A stretch of 64,000 nt of DNA. It comes from Imbricaverruca yamaguchii (lineage: Eukaryota > Arthropoda > Thecostraca > Neoverrucidae). Numbering within the stretch: the stretch's first letter is position 1; each line of letters starts with the position of its first letter. The position numbers and the translations under genes were made by a program. The stretch is from NCBI GenBank assembly GCA_034440575.1, contig JAOTOL010001503.1:490001-554000 (forward strand), in the 5' to 3' direction. Below are positions 13,885 to 25,741 of the stretch, in pieces. The notes below the pieces were generated by a model. It worked only from the letters and a program-made list of their open reading frames with translations, had not been told where the DNA came from and ran no database searches.

Positions 13885-14060
13885 GCTGTAATCAGGGGTG
13901 GATCTAAGAGTTGTCATTGGGGAACTTGTCTGGAGAGGCGCTATTTCTTTGGAGCGGCGCCACTGCGAGAGCACCTGGAGGGGCGCCTCGGGCTGAAAAA
14001 ATACACCCTCTATCCGCCCTAGTTGTCATTGCATCAAGAGGTGCCCCCATAAAACAGGCA
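13885..14060. repeat. Fragment with CAGGGGTGGATCTAAG terminus and GGCGCC-rich interior
   Basis: The sequence begins CAGGGGTGGATCTA, like the termini of CAGGGGCGGATCCA-type hAT elements. It shares GGAGAGGCGCT and GGAGGGGCGCCTC words with the arrays at 19.2-19.8 and 42.0-42.3 kb. No second terminus or target duplication could be paired, so this is a weak call. Confidence 0.35.
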
Positions 14061-14360
14061 ATCATGTTAAAGGCTATGGTATGTTCCATTTACTGTAATA
14101 TAACCATTGCCCAATATTGTCTGTTTTTCCTGCTACAAGAAGGCAGCGTTTAACGTACTTACATCATTGTTCAATAGTGATTGTAAAATCGGGCCCACCA
14201 CATGCGACATAAAACTAACTATTCATAGGCATGATAACTTGCTAATTTTGGCGCAGATGTATGTTCCCGAAATATCATTTTTAACAATCGGAAATCTGAA
14301 AATCAAGTATTGAAAATGACATCGCTGAAAACCAAGGATATTTTGCAGGAGGATACCCCA

Positions 14361-14870
14361 TTATATTACGCAGGTGCGGATATTATCAAGACCCAGACGC
14401 CCAGGTTTCGTGGCCCTTTTTGACGTTTCGAGTCGTAGGTTGGCGCAATCGAGAGCGACCTTCCTGGAAGCCTTAGATCCCCGCCAGCAGCTAGGAGACC
14501 AGCAGCCGTTCCAGCTACTCCTGCGCACGCACTCCGAACTGGGCACAGCAGGAGATGCCCCACACGACCGTGAGCTGTTGAAGGCCATATCTTCAACGGC
14601 TGTCACAGTCAGCTTGTGCAGCATTATCGCTGTTGTCAGAGGAAGCTCCTCTGGGCCAACTGGCCGCCGCAGCTGGCAATGTATTGGAAGGCTCGGTTGC
14701 AGGCCTGGTGTCAGCAGTGGTGGAAGTATACTCAGCAGCGCAGACGGTCCAGTCGGCGCAGTGTCTCCGGACACCAGTGCGTTTGCCACACTACATGATA
14801 TAGTCGCGAAGTTAACGGTTGCGGTCAGCCACCTGAAAACCATCCTGAGTGACAGATAACCAGAGTGATC
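14361..14870. other. Uncharacterised open stretch of ~160 codons on both strands
   Basis: Both the plus strand (14374-14859) and the minus strand (14843-14361) have open frames of about 160 codons in this locally GC-richer DNA. The plus frame reads through Ala/Ser/Gly-rich text. I recognise no domain and no splice signals that decide between them. It could be a single-exon gene, a decayed element ORF or chance, and I lean to the last two. Confidence 0.25.
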
Positions 14871-14912
14871 GGGCAGACGTCACTATTATCAACCACTGAC
14901 AGTACAGACCCT

Positions 14913-15575
14913 AACTTATCCACCATCCTACCATAGCCAACGTTTGAGCCAAATATAAGTATGTCAATAATTCACGATATTTGCGAAACACGACCGGACA
15001 TGTTCCTCCTATGATATCATAGGTGAATTACCTGAGAGGACATTTTTTACCAATGCCAAGTCATGTCATGTAATATATGCCATAAGGTCGACAAAGGATG
15101 CCAATGAGCTTATGAGCTATGCCAAGATGGCTGGTCAGGGCACGTGTTTTTTTTTGCCGTGGTCACCGATTTGTTTATGCTTCTTACAATCATCTAGGCA
15201 GGTGACGCGGTAGATACATTAACACAGATGTAATTTTTGGTAGCTTTGTATGATTACTTCCAATATTGACTCCCCGTCATCGATGTTTTACATTGGACTT
15301 TACAGTGGCCGAACTTTGCCATCATTTTAAATGTCGTTTAATCTAGTGTATGCTGATACGCAAGTTAGTTACGAATTGCAAACATCATCGCGGGAATTAT
15401 ATATCCCATGATTTATATATATATATATATATATATAATATCATAAGAGGGAACATGTCCGGTCATGTTTCGCCCAAATCGCGAATTATCGGCATTATTT
15501 TCACTTATATTTGGATATTTGACTCAAATAGCGAAAGTTGGCTCTGGTATGATGATGGATGAATTAGCGCCTGCT
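14913..15575. mobile_element. Element with long (~110-150 bp) inverted termini
   Basis: The left arm (about 14913-15025) and the right arm (about 15425-15575) are inverted relative to each other. Matching words are CCAAATATAAGT, GATAATTCGCGAT/AATAATTCACGAT, CGAAACAYGACCGGACATGTTC and ATGATAT. A (TA)n tract sits at the inner edge of the right arm. This looks like a foldback or long-TIR non-autonomous DNA transposon. No transposase frame is present and no target duplication was identified. Confidence 0.6.
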
Positions 15576-16478
15576 AGCACGTGATATTGATATCTCAAAG
15601 ACGGTTGGAAGTTACTGATCGAACAAAGTTTCATTGCGCTTTTTATCTGCTGATGGATCACCTTGAGGTTATCTTGGACCCTGTAACTGGATTTGATCTT
15701 TTTTTTTTGCTCGGGCGTGCAAGCAAATGGCATTTTTCGGAACATTTCGGAAGTTTCCGAAACAAAGTCAATCTTGTATGACTCTCCATATGTGGATCAA
15801 AATGATATAAATTGTACATCGCTGGTATTACGTGATAGGTACTGATGAACACGGTGCTAAATATTTCAAGCACGTGTCTTTTGTTTTGACACGGATCGCA
15901 TTTGCACGTGATAGCATATATCTTTGGAAGCAATGACCGTTATGTTGACCGAGGTCAACCGGTAGCCCCAAGTATAAAATAAACCAATACCTGCGAGATC
16001 GCATCACGTACAGTACGCTAGTTTCTGCTTTATGTCGCTTGCACTCTGTTTGGAAACACTAGTGGTATTGCAACGAACCCACCACGCCCACCGAAAAGTA
16101 GGAAAGGTGGTAAAATGCTGTTCAAGGTCCACGCTTCAGATGGCTGTCCAATCATTTGGGATGATATTTTCCTGGCCGAACTCCTTTCGAAATCCCACAC
16201 CAGGAACAAGGCACTGCCGAATAGCTCTGAAATAAGTTGGCTACCACAGAGTAACAGGTGTTCATTTCACTTCATAAAAACTGTTTCAACCACAGTCTGA
16301 TGTAATTAATGCGATCTCATTTAGGTGCACCTGGCGGTATTATCGGGATGTGAACTAGTCGTGAATGAACACTCAAAACAGGTGCCATGAAAGAGAGGTT
16401 CGAGCACAGGACACAATTTGTTGCAAAACCATATAGTACTACAGTCACATGTTTCTCCGTCTTTATTTTGGTACTTTC

Positions 16479-16956
<478 letters not shown>

Positions 16957-16958
<2 letters not shown>

Positions 16959-17006
16959 TACCTATATATATATATATATATATATAGGTATATATATATA
17001 TATATT
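16957..17006. repeat. (TA)n tract, partly palindromic
   Basis: TACCTATATA and TATATAGGTA flank a short TA run, giving a second small palindrome immediately after the larger one. Confidence 0.85.
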
Positions 17007-17280
17007 CCAATGTCTCTCTACATCACACACCAGGCATCAGATCCATGGACGGGCGGTCGAAGTTTAAATGTCGATTAATGGATGCTTTAACTAGATGTTG
17101 GCGTATTCACTTCATCTTGTTATGTGGCGTTGTGAGCCAAAGTGAATGGTCTATTGTGAAAAGTGAATGGTGTCAGTCATTTCGTATTCCGACCAAATCG
17201 GGGCCTGTAGGTCGAATGCAGGATCCTCTTTAAGACGTCTACGGTGCAGGGTATTTTTTACCTTGTCCAGTAGTGTTTAG

Positions 17281-17572
17281 ATAAGATTGAAGAAAAAGAA
17301 TGTTCCGGTAAGCAAGCCAGCTCCAAAGGTTTGACACTTCAACTTATAGATGACCATGGTTTTATCCGAAAGGTTCGCATTTCCCATAAAGATGGCAATG
17401 GCTCTACCCATGGGTGGATACATTTCAAAATTATTGATTGGGCAAAATGCATGAAGGCAGTGCATGATGTGCTGCAGACTTGGTTGACTGGGCCGACCAC
17501 ATGGGGTTCCATGTTTAGAGAGGAAGAAGTTGGTGAGGCCAAGGCAAAGATAGCAGTACCCAGGCCCGCCAA
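17281..17572 (+). CDS. Possible internal exon of an unknown gene
   Basis: An open stretch of about 97 codons begins after a possible acceptor (TGTTTAG, ending 17280) and ends at CCAAAG|GTATAG, a plausible splice donor near 17573. The translation is balanced in composition, with charged and aromatic residues (for example DDHGFIRKVRISHKDGNGS and GWIHFKIIDWAKCMKAVHDV), unlike the repeat-derived frames nearby. I do not recognise the family. No partner exon was found in this window. It could belong to a host gene or to an old transposon. Confidence 0.35.
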
Positions 17573-17928
17573 AGGTATAGGGAACTCCACCTCTGGCTCT
17601 ACCACACTACCACCCTTGTCACATAACTTATTATCCGTTCTGTACGGTCTCACTGCAGATTTATCCATTTCTCTTTTTCTCTGTCTGCATATTTGCATCG
17701 CGCAAGCAAAACTGTTCTCACTATTGCAGGATTTGGTTTGTATTTACCTCAACTACAAGATCACGTGGCAACCCGCTCCTGAATGTAGGCCAAGATATAG
17801 GAAAAGTTCCTATTGACCACATTATGAATCAGGACGACTTCTGTTCCGATCTTGTGGCAGGTGACTACCGAACAACGAGAACTGGCCTGTTCCAGAAAAC
17901 ATTAATCGCGTTCAAAAGGTATGGAAGG

Positions 17929-18268
17929 CAGACTTGTGCTCGACTCAAACCTTTTTTAGTCGACTCACGTGTGACTCATGAATCTTGAGATCTGATTCGA
18001 CTCACGACCCAAACAGAATTACATAAATTTGAATCGATTCAGATCCGACTCAATAACAGTCCCATGAGCCATATGGTTCAATGTGCACTGCCCGTACGTG
18101 ATATTTTAATGACTGACTCATGATTCGACTCATTTTTTTTAAATATGTTATTTAATTCACGACTCAAGATATATTTTGGGGAAAAGAATCAATTCAACAC
18201 GTGTCTAATCCAATAACCATTGATTGAAGAGTCGATTTTCGATTCTACTCGAGTCGAGCATAAGTCTG
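17929..18268. mobile_element. hAT-like MITE, 340 bp, with 8-bp target duplication
   Basis: The left end CAGACTTGTGCTCGACTC and the reverse complement of the right end CAGACTTATGCTCGACTC match at 17 of 18 bases. The flanks are ATGGAAGG (17921-17928) and GTGGAAGG (18269-18276), an 8-bp duplication with one mismatch. Termini starting CAG with 8-bp duplications fit the hAT superfamily. The interior is full of GACTC and GATTC words and has no transposase frame. Confidence 0.8.
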
Positions 18269-18719
18269 GTGGAAGGAAGAAATAAGCGGGGTATATCGTG
18301 AATCTGGACTGACGTAGGGCATCCAATATCTCACTTGGCAAGTTAGCAGGCTGTTTGATCTCTTTACAAACTGTTTCGGCAACAACAAGCCGACACAGAC
18401 GCGTTAGAGCTCGGCAAGGGGTCATCTGGCGACCGCTGAGAACATCGCCAACATACCGATGCTTACTGACGCGGCAAATAAGAAATGAGGGCAACGCTTC
18501 GTCCCCGGATATGTCGATCGGATTAAGAAGTTCCAGTCTACTGTATTCATGCAACAAACTGCCAATCCACCCCTTCTGCTAAAGTGAACCGGCGGAATTC
18601 GTGGAATCCGCCGAACTCAGCGCCGAACGAATTTTCCAGGTGCTCGCTTATGTTAATTTGCGCCCGGTACGAGGAGCCTGTTACCCCATGCTGCTTTTTC
18701 CAATCAGAGTAGGACTTCT

Positions 18720-18990
18720 TGGAACTAGTGTGTGTACAGCTGGAAGTAATTCGAATGACGGAGAATCCGCATTCTCCTTGGTTTGAAGTGCGGGTATGGA
18801 GCTGCCAGCGACACGTGGATTAAGCCCAGCGACGTTTAATAACACCCACATAATGCAAAATTGAAGCCATGGCGACAACACGCGAAGACTTTGAAAAGTT
18901 AAAGCAAACCTTTGACCTTGAGACTTGACCTGACATTTCCCGGGATGAAATGTCATTCGAAGGGTGTACAAGGGCTATGTATTGTGATGA
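18720..18990 (-). repeat. Single unit of the ~270-bp satellite-like repeat, inverted
   Basis: Read on the minus strand it contains the words CCCGGGAAATGTCAGGTCAA, CAAGGTCAAAGG, TTCAATTTTGCATTATGTGG and GTTATTAAACGTC, in the same order as the units at 13.3-13.5 kb. Confidence 0.65.
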
Positions 18991-19164
18991 TCGACACAGA
19001 AAGGCTTGCCACCTGCAGGTCGAACTTCGTACTGTTGTCTTGGACTCCAGCCACCCGAAACGCACAATCCGTCTGCGTCGGCTAGAAGTATGTTATTTTT
19101 TTCGGAATAAAGAGAAAACTGATAACCTGAACACGCTGCTTGCAAATGCAAGAGTCAGGAGCAA

Positions 19165-19785
19165 ATTCTAGGAAGAGGGAACTGGGGGTGTACTTCCCTC
19201 GAATAAAAGGTGGCCGTGCCTCCAACCGGGAAAAGGCGACCCTCCGGGAAGGCTCGAGTGAACCCCTATGTTTTTTTTTTGTCGGGAGCCACCCCCACAC
19301 CCAAGAGAAAAAGGCGCCTCTTCAGTGTGCACGAATGGACTCCCCTCGAATTGTTCTGCCGGAGGCTTCCCTCAGAAGAAAAAGATACTCCTCCAGGCAG
19401 GAGGGAGCTCAGAAATTGTCCCGAGGGGAGCTTTGTCTCTGGGGAGGTGACTGTAGCTTTAAAAAAAAATGAGGAGTGGGGTGCACTCGGGCCATCCCGG
19501 AGGGGCGTCTTTACCTTCCAAGTTGCACCTCTGACCATGAAAAGTTCGAGGGGCTTCACTCAAACACACTGAATGGGGCTTTGTCCTTCCAAGGAGTGCC
19601 TCTAGCTGAATAATTCAAGGGTGATGCACTCGAGCACACTGAAAGGACGCCTTTTACTCTGAGATGGGTACCTCTGGCTAAAAAGTCGATGGGGATGCAC
19701 TCGAGCTTGCCCGGATAAGATAATTTTCTCGGCCGAAGGGGCGTCAATTTCCATGGGGGCACATACCTTCAGTGCCACCCCTGTT
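19165..19785. repeat. Degenerate ~70-90-bp repeat array
   Basis: Words such as GCACTCGAGC, GGCGCCTYTT, TGCCTCTGGCT and AAGGACGCCTTTT recur about seven times. The same words occur in the hAT-like repeat at 41.98-42.28 kb and near 13.9 kb, so this may be an expanded internal part of that element. The overlapping 60-126 codon frames on both strands are repeat-driven. Confidence 0.65.
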
Positions 19786-22330
19786 TCTGCCACAGCCTCC
19801 AAGTAATTGCATTCGGCGTTCTTTTGTCTGACTTTCAATTGAGTGGAACAAATGTTTACCCCGTAAGTGATACCCCTGTCTTCTAGACGTATGGCTGTGC
19901 TTTGATATTTATCCTGTGTATCACATCTATTGCAAATTCTTCCTATCAGCAGATTAAGTGGTCTAAATCCTATTAAGGCCACTTAATTAAGCAAGCAAGC
20001 ATAATTGAGGACACGGTCGAACAGCATGCGCGTCGGAGGGCCTCACCGCGTACAGGAAGGTGAATCGGCCCTTGACCATAATATTTCTGAAACTACTGAA
20101 GCCATTGGCCCAAAATTCGGAGAGTAGCTTACGGTTGTTATGAAGTTATTTCATTGCAAATTTCATGACCCTAGATTAATGCATTCATGGCTAAATGAGG
20201 TCGAGCTCGGCCGCCACGCTGTACCATCGTTACCGCACGGAAGAAGCCTTTGTGACCTTGAACTCAGCAGCCGATTTGGCATCCCCGCAGTTCCCATATT
20301 TGCAAACGGATTTTGATTTGTGTTCCAAGAATGCGCTCATCGGATGTTAACAGCCATAAGATTGCATTACAATGTCGCCGTTTATGAGATAGAGCGAAAA
20401 AAAAATATGAAGAAGAGGGCGGATACGTCCCCCATTGAGCGTTTAACACGCACAACGGGGCGGAGGATCATAGTATATGGGGAAATCATGGAACCCATCT
20501 TACACCCACATCAATTATGCATCGCTTTGCACCCCAACGGCCAGTGTAATAATCTGCACAAAACAACACCTATGTGTATATGTATTTATTTATATCGAGT
20601 TTCACCTCTGGAACCTTCAGGACTCTCCACTCGTGTTTGGTAACCCCCTTGCTAGTATGTGTTTTGCCCCATCGATTTAAAGAAAATAAGCGACATGGAA
20701 GGACAACCTGCCCCTGCTCAGCCATCCCCTTTAGGGTTGCGATGGATGTCCCTGACCGCACGCCAGGAATCTAACTTGAAATGTTTCAGACTCGAACAAA
20801 GCAGCTCTTGGATAACAATTCGTTCGGCGGCTGGGACCGCGTCAAATCGCATCAGCTCACCTAAATCCAGCCAGATCCATTCTGTTCACTTTACGGGCCT
20901 CGCGACCTCACCAATTTACCGAGCGCGCTCTCTCGAACGACAGGGCGGTCTCGGTATGTCCAAATCCTGCCGACAAACACGATGGATGAATAGTGCGGTA
21001 GGTCAATGTTGTGACCACGTATTTTCCGCTGCCTGCGCATGTGTAATGAACACCGAATCGTCTAATTGTGCGCACGTTCGGCAGTCAGTCATGCGGTCAC
21101 ATTCCTCGCCTGCCACCCGCCATCTGACTGAGGATTACCCGCGTGTTTTGTGATCGGCCCTCTGAGAGGTGGCTTGGCGCCGAGATTGCGCCGGGCCGCC
21201 GCCGCGTGGCAGCACCGGTCACCATTCCGCGGTCGCATTTGTCCACGAATCTCATCGAGTTGACAAGATGACAAAAGCGCGTCGGCCAATATGGCTGCAC
21301 TGGCCGGCCGGCTGACGGTTCATAATCGGTTGGCCGCGCCGCCGTCGGCCGTTTATTGGGCCAATATGTCGACGGCGACAAAGGCACATCCTCGTTAGCC
21401 GGTCGGGGGAGATTGTTTGCTGTTCATGCACCTGTCCGGCAGCCAAATCGGCGTCCCCAGATGGGCGGGTGGGTCATCATACGAGATGATGCTGCCACGA
21501 GAAGCAGGCTATTGTGTCTTCGTGGGCAGAGGGCGGGGATAAGGGGGCTGAGGGGGAGCTGTTCGCCGAGCTGTTTGTTGGCTGCTCATGCCTCAGGCCC
21601 GCATGTCAGAGCAATATTTGTTTCGGATGCGGACACATGCACTCCGTGTGATAGCAAATTACAGTCTGGAAGAGCAGGCAGTCGAGACCATGACAAGTCT
21701 CTTCATCCGGTTGTGTCCTTTTTGAGTGTTTACTGCGTGAGAGGAAGACTGTCGATGCAGCTTGAGTTGATGCTCCAATCAATTGCTCCTCCACAGGGCG
21801 AATAAGAGTAAGGGCTAACTAACCTGAATTTAAGAGATTTAGCCCGAAAAAAACTTGTGAGCAAAAGTAGCCTGGATGACTGCTCGTTCGCTGGTGTTAG
21901 CTTGATGGCAATTAAAGCTGTGCGGCATGTTGATGGCGGGTAGCCATATTGGGTTTTGATCTGGGATTCGATTAGGGTCTGATAACTGTTTTAAGAGGCA
22001 AAGGTGACCCAGAATACAAATACTACGACAAAATTAGCATTCACGTCTGAGGGGATTCGGCTGCGATTTGTCTTTAAACTGGCCTGTAGGTACTTCCCGG
22101 TACGTAGCTAGGTAGTAGGCTACCTCCATCAACGTACCCATTGTTAATTTTCCCGAAGGATTTTATATTAGGTACGCAATATGAAACAAAATTCATTAAT
22201 ATAGATATAGCAGATGGGCGTAACATTCCCTGCATCTATCCAGGAGCGCAGCAAAGCCTCCCCATTCCCTTAGTAATCAAAGTATACGAGTACAACATGA
22301 AGCAATACATTCTGAAATCATCATGACACA
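19786..22330. other. No gene recognised
   Basis: This is about 2.5 kb without a convincing feature. A GC- and CpG-rich patch lies at about 21100-21450 and keeps frames open on both strands for 60-150 codons without motifs. Confidence 0.4.
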
Positions 22331-23109
22331 TAACAAGATATTTTCGGCACGAGAAGCGTGCCGAAAGCAGTTTCCATATTACGCCTCTTTTTTGGTCAGG
22401 CCCCCTTAAGAAAATTATGCCTGCGTCTCTGCATCTGCACACACTGGCGGATCCAAGGGGGCATTCCGGCCATGCCCCCCCCCCCCGAATCGGCTCAAGG
22501 GAGGGTCATCATGCCTTTTGCCCTCACCCCGAAACCAACAAAAACAAACTAAATTAAAACACGGTAACTTTGAAAATAGCGCTCCGGGTGAAAGAATCTC
22601 CAATTTTAAAAGTGTTTAAATGAATGTTTAGAAACCCAATATGGTAGCACAGCAGATTCTCACGCATATCGAGGGTTCTATGCTGTTTAAGTTCTGCTTA
22701 CAGCAAGAGTTGACAAAATCAGAAGTTTTATTATTACTCAGTCAGAGCTTCATGCATTTAGTTTAGCCAGTAACGGGCAAGCAAACCCAGTGAGATAGAT
22801 TTTGAAAACGAAATTTGAACAGGATGTTTTGTGCATGTGTCCAGTTAAGCCCAGTTGAGCAGCATGCTTTGTATGTTGATGTGGGTCGCTAAGATGGAGG
22901 GACAGGTTACGTTGGCTGATTTCTTTTCAAGAAGAATAGCAAGAGGGGGTATGTAGGTATTTAGATTCTGCGTAAGAGATTAACTGTTTGGTTCGCAGGT
23001 AATGGAGATTCGTGTGGTAGGACTGGGCCATCCAACTTTAAGGGTTGTAATGCAGTTTAAGGCAGGCATCTATGATACATTTTGCACATATACCCTGATG
23101 AGTCAAACA

Positions 23110-23350
23110 AATAGGTTAGGTTTGGTTAGACTGGGTTAGGCTAGACTTTTGTTTCATGTTGAGAAGTTATTTATTAAAATGAACAATTTTGGACATTTTT
23201 ACAAGAAATTGATCCTTAAAAAATGGGGGCAGGCTAGGTTGGTTAGGTGAAGTTTTTAAGTTGACTCTTTTTATGCAAAAAGTTGTTTGAAAATATTCCA
23301 TTTTTAAACAATTTGTTCTCTTGGACGGAAGGTTAGGCTAAGTTAGATTA
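23110..23350 (+). repeat. GGTTAG-rich stretch
   Basis: The words GGTTAGGTTTGGTTAG, GGGTTAGGCTAG and GGTTAGGTGA recur imperfectly. Interstitial sequence of this flavour is common in arthropod genomes, whose telomere unit is TTAGG, but no pure array is present. Confidence 0.5.
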
Positions 23351-23422
23351 AGTTAGGCTACTTTTTTTGTTGCTTTGAACATCACTTAATGCTATCTTAC
23401 CTAAATTTAAGCCATTTTTCTG

Positions 23423-23634
23423 TTGTTTTGTCTCCCAACTGAAAAAGTATGCACTTCCAGAGTAAATGTCTGGTTACCTCATGTTGGCAATATTTATAAG
23501 CACTGCATCAGAAAAAGAACTTTCAAGAACTCAAATTACCCTACACTGCAAGTTTACCACTATGGCGATACCACTGATGCTGATCTGAATGACCATGCTC
23601 AACAAGGACATACTCTGATAATAGGTTAGTCTTT
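23423..23634 (+). CDS. Possible exon of an unknown gene
   Basis: The frame is open from about 23423 and reaches GATAATAG|GTTAGT, a plausible donor near 23634. The translation near its end (YPTLQVYHYGDTTDADLND) has ordinary composition. It lies between GGTTAG-rich DNA and a TTAA element. I recognise no family and found no partner exon. Chance openness cannot be excluded. Confidence 0.2.
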
Positions 23635-23827
23635 TATTTGAAGTCTGTTGGATGAAACATATATTGGCCCTTGGTAAGCTCCATCACCCTTTCGTTCAGA
23701 AAAGTTTAAAATCTGACAACACCAGACAAACTTTGCCTATTATTTAGTACAAACCTAGATAGGTGGTACATAGGTACCTTCCTAGAATCTTGCGATTATT
23801 GCCTTATGTTTTGGGTATTATTGCACT

Positions 23828-24553
23828 TTAACACGCACCCTGGAGGGGGAGAGAAATCCGCCCACCCATCCAGTTTTTCGTACATAACAAGATACTAATG
23901 TTAGCTCATCGAGGTCAAGTCAGGTCAAGTTAATGACAGGTTAATGCAACCAAACTCGGTCAACTTGAATGTTGTCATGAATGCAAATGACTGTCGTGCG
24001 ATTGATGTTACTTTGCATGTTATTCCCTACACATCCTGAAAACTACTGTTCGTTGTTGTGTACCTAAACGATTTCATACTTTATTCATACTTTACTTCGC
24101 TCCTGTATTGTGAAGCCGATTGCGCCGAACCGCCCAACAGAGCAGTCGGGTAGGCGGCAGGTAATGGCTGGTAACTGGAGCAAGTATTGTCCTAATAAAG
24201 TGGTGCTATATAGGTGACCTGAGGTCAAATGCCAGGTCTAGCAACTGTATTTCATCATTAGTATTGTCCAAAACATCATTTCGGAGCACTTAAACACAAT
24301 CACAGCAATCCAGAACAATGACAAACTAAGCCACGCAAAAACATTTTTTTGTGAAATTTTGACCTCATTTGATCTCGAAGATATTGATTTAAGGTGATGA
24401 AATTTGCAGACAATGAGTTTTCTACCGTACACATCCACCTTGCGAATTTCGTTGCCTCAGCATTAACAAGAGCCGACATCTTACGGGGTGGGCAAAGAAT
24501 CCGCTACCCTCCAGTGCGCGGAATTTTCAGAAGCCCTCCAGGGCGCATGTTAA
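23828..24553 (+). mobile_element. TTAA-flanked element, second family, copy 1
   Basis: TTAA at 23828-23831 is followed by CACGCACCCTGGAG. The far end is CTCCAGGGCGCATG followed by TTAA (24550-24553). The inverted termini match at about 12 of 14 bases. The interior matches 26852-27817 in inverse orientation (for example the words around CAAATGACTGTCGTGCGATTG and GCGCCGAACCGCCCAA). No transposase frame was seen. A TTAA target fits piggyBac or Kolobok superfamilies. Termini beginning CA are less typical of piggyBac, so I leave the superfamily open. Confidence 0.75.
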
Positions 24554-25389
24554 CCCTTCCCGTCTCTCCGGTCAGATCCCGTCTCTGGGGGGGGGGATAG
24601 TAACCCCCATCTAAAATCCAAACTAGGCGTCGCACGAAAACGGAAGAGGTGTCATCGAAAAACGCTCGACGAGTAGGGCCCGGATCCACACCCAAAACGA
24701 TTTCCTTCAAAAGTGACGTCACTAGGGGGCTAGATTTTCACGACTTTTCACGAATTACATTATGTTTTTGGCTCTTGGGAGTTCATTTTGGAGATATTTA
24801 AAAAAAAATTATTTGGAATCAGAATAGGACAGCGAAATCGACCAGGGCCTTAACATTTATTCCCCCCCCCCAAACAAAAAAACTTAATGTTGTTTTTAAA
24901 ATGTCAAAATTTTGCGTTCTCAAGCTTTCTTTCATTTTCATTTCCTAATGGGTAGAGCAGACCTATTAACGTTGTTGTAAGATAACTTACTCTAATAAAA
25001 ATGCTTATTTTAGCCATAATCCTCGAATTGAACTATAATATGCAAATATGCAAAGTATATAACTAGTCAAAAACTGAAGAAAATAATTATCCCCCACGAT
25101 TTGTTGCATCCCTAAAGATAAGGAAACGCTGAAAGTTTCATTAAAATATCTGCATCCGTTAAAGCGTGACGACTGGTTGAACGTTTTTTGGAGGTGACCT
25201 CACTTGACCTATATTAACTCGTTGACCCTAGATGACCTGACTTCAAAAGTTTGACATAGCATGCCAATTTGATGTGGGAAAAGGTGTGCCAAATTTCGGT
25301 GTGCTGCCCCGCCCCGTTCGTTCACTATCTGCAAAAAAACCTGAGGGGAGCGGGTAAAGACCCCCCTCCCCCAGTACGGCGCGGGTTAA
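24550..25389 (-). mobile_element. TTAA-flanked piggyBac-like non-autonomous element, copy B
   Basis: This is an inverted copy of the element at 11011-11828. TTAA at 24550-24553 is followed by CCCTTCCCGTCTC, and the other end is GACGGC-like CAGTACGGCGCGGG followed by TTAA (25386-25389). Interior words such as GTCGTCACGCTTTAACGG and GGATGCAACAAA are shared with the other copies. Its first TTAA is the last TTAA of the preceding element. Confidence 0.8.
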
Positions 25390-25439
25390 GGTATCTATAA
25401 AACAAGTTTTACACATTTTACCTCCATGAAGCAAGCATA

Positions 25440-25600
25440 TAGGGTTAGGTTTGGCTCAGCTTGGTTAGATTAGGTGAGGTTAGGTTTTTCTTTTTAGTTG
25501 GAAGTTAATTTAAAAAAAACTTAAAGTAAATTTTCCCAGTAAATGTATGTTTTGCAAGAGCAGATTAAGTTTGGCTAGGTTTTGGTCTATTTTTAGTTGC
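25440..25600 (+). repeat. GGTTAG-rich stretch
   Basis: The words GGGTTAGGTTTGG, GGTTAGATTAGGTGAGGTTAG and TTTGGCTAGGTTT are the same flavour as at 23.1-23.35 kb. Confidence 0.4.
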
Positions 25601-25741
25601 TTTTTAAGATTAAAACAAACAAAAAATCCTTTCAACAAATTCTGACATGGAAGGCTAGGTAGTAAGTTCGTACTTCAATGCCTTTTATGAATCCTTGGAA
25701 TATACCTTTCCAATGCAATGTTCATGAAACTTTGATGTTTG

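Noticed and set aside
21089..21805. Overlapping 60-150 codon frames on both strands
   Set aside because: A GC-rich patch depletes stop codons; no frame has motifs or splice context.
23110..25600. Interstitial telomere array
   Set aside because: GGTTAG words are scattered and imperfect, with no run of pure TTAGG units.
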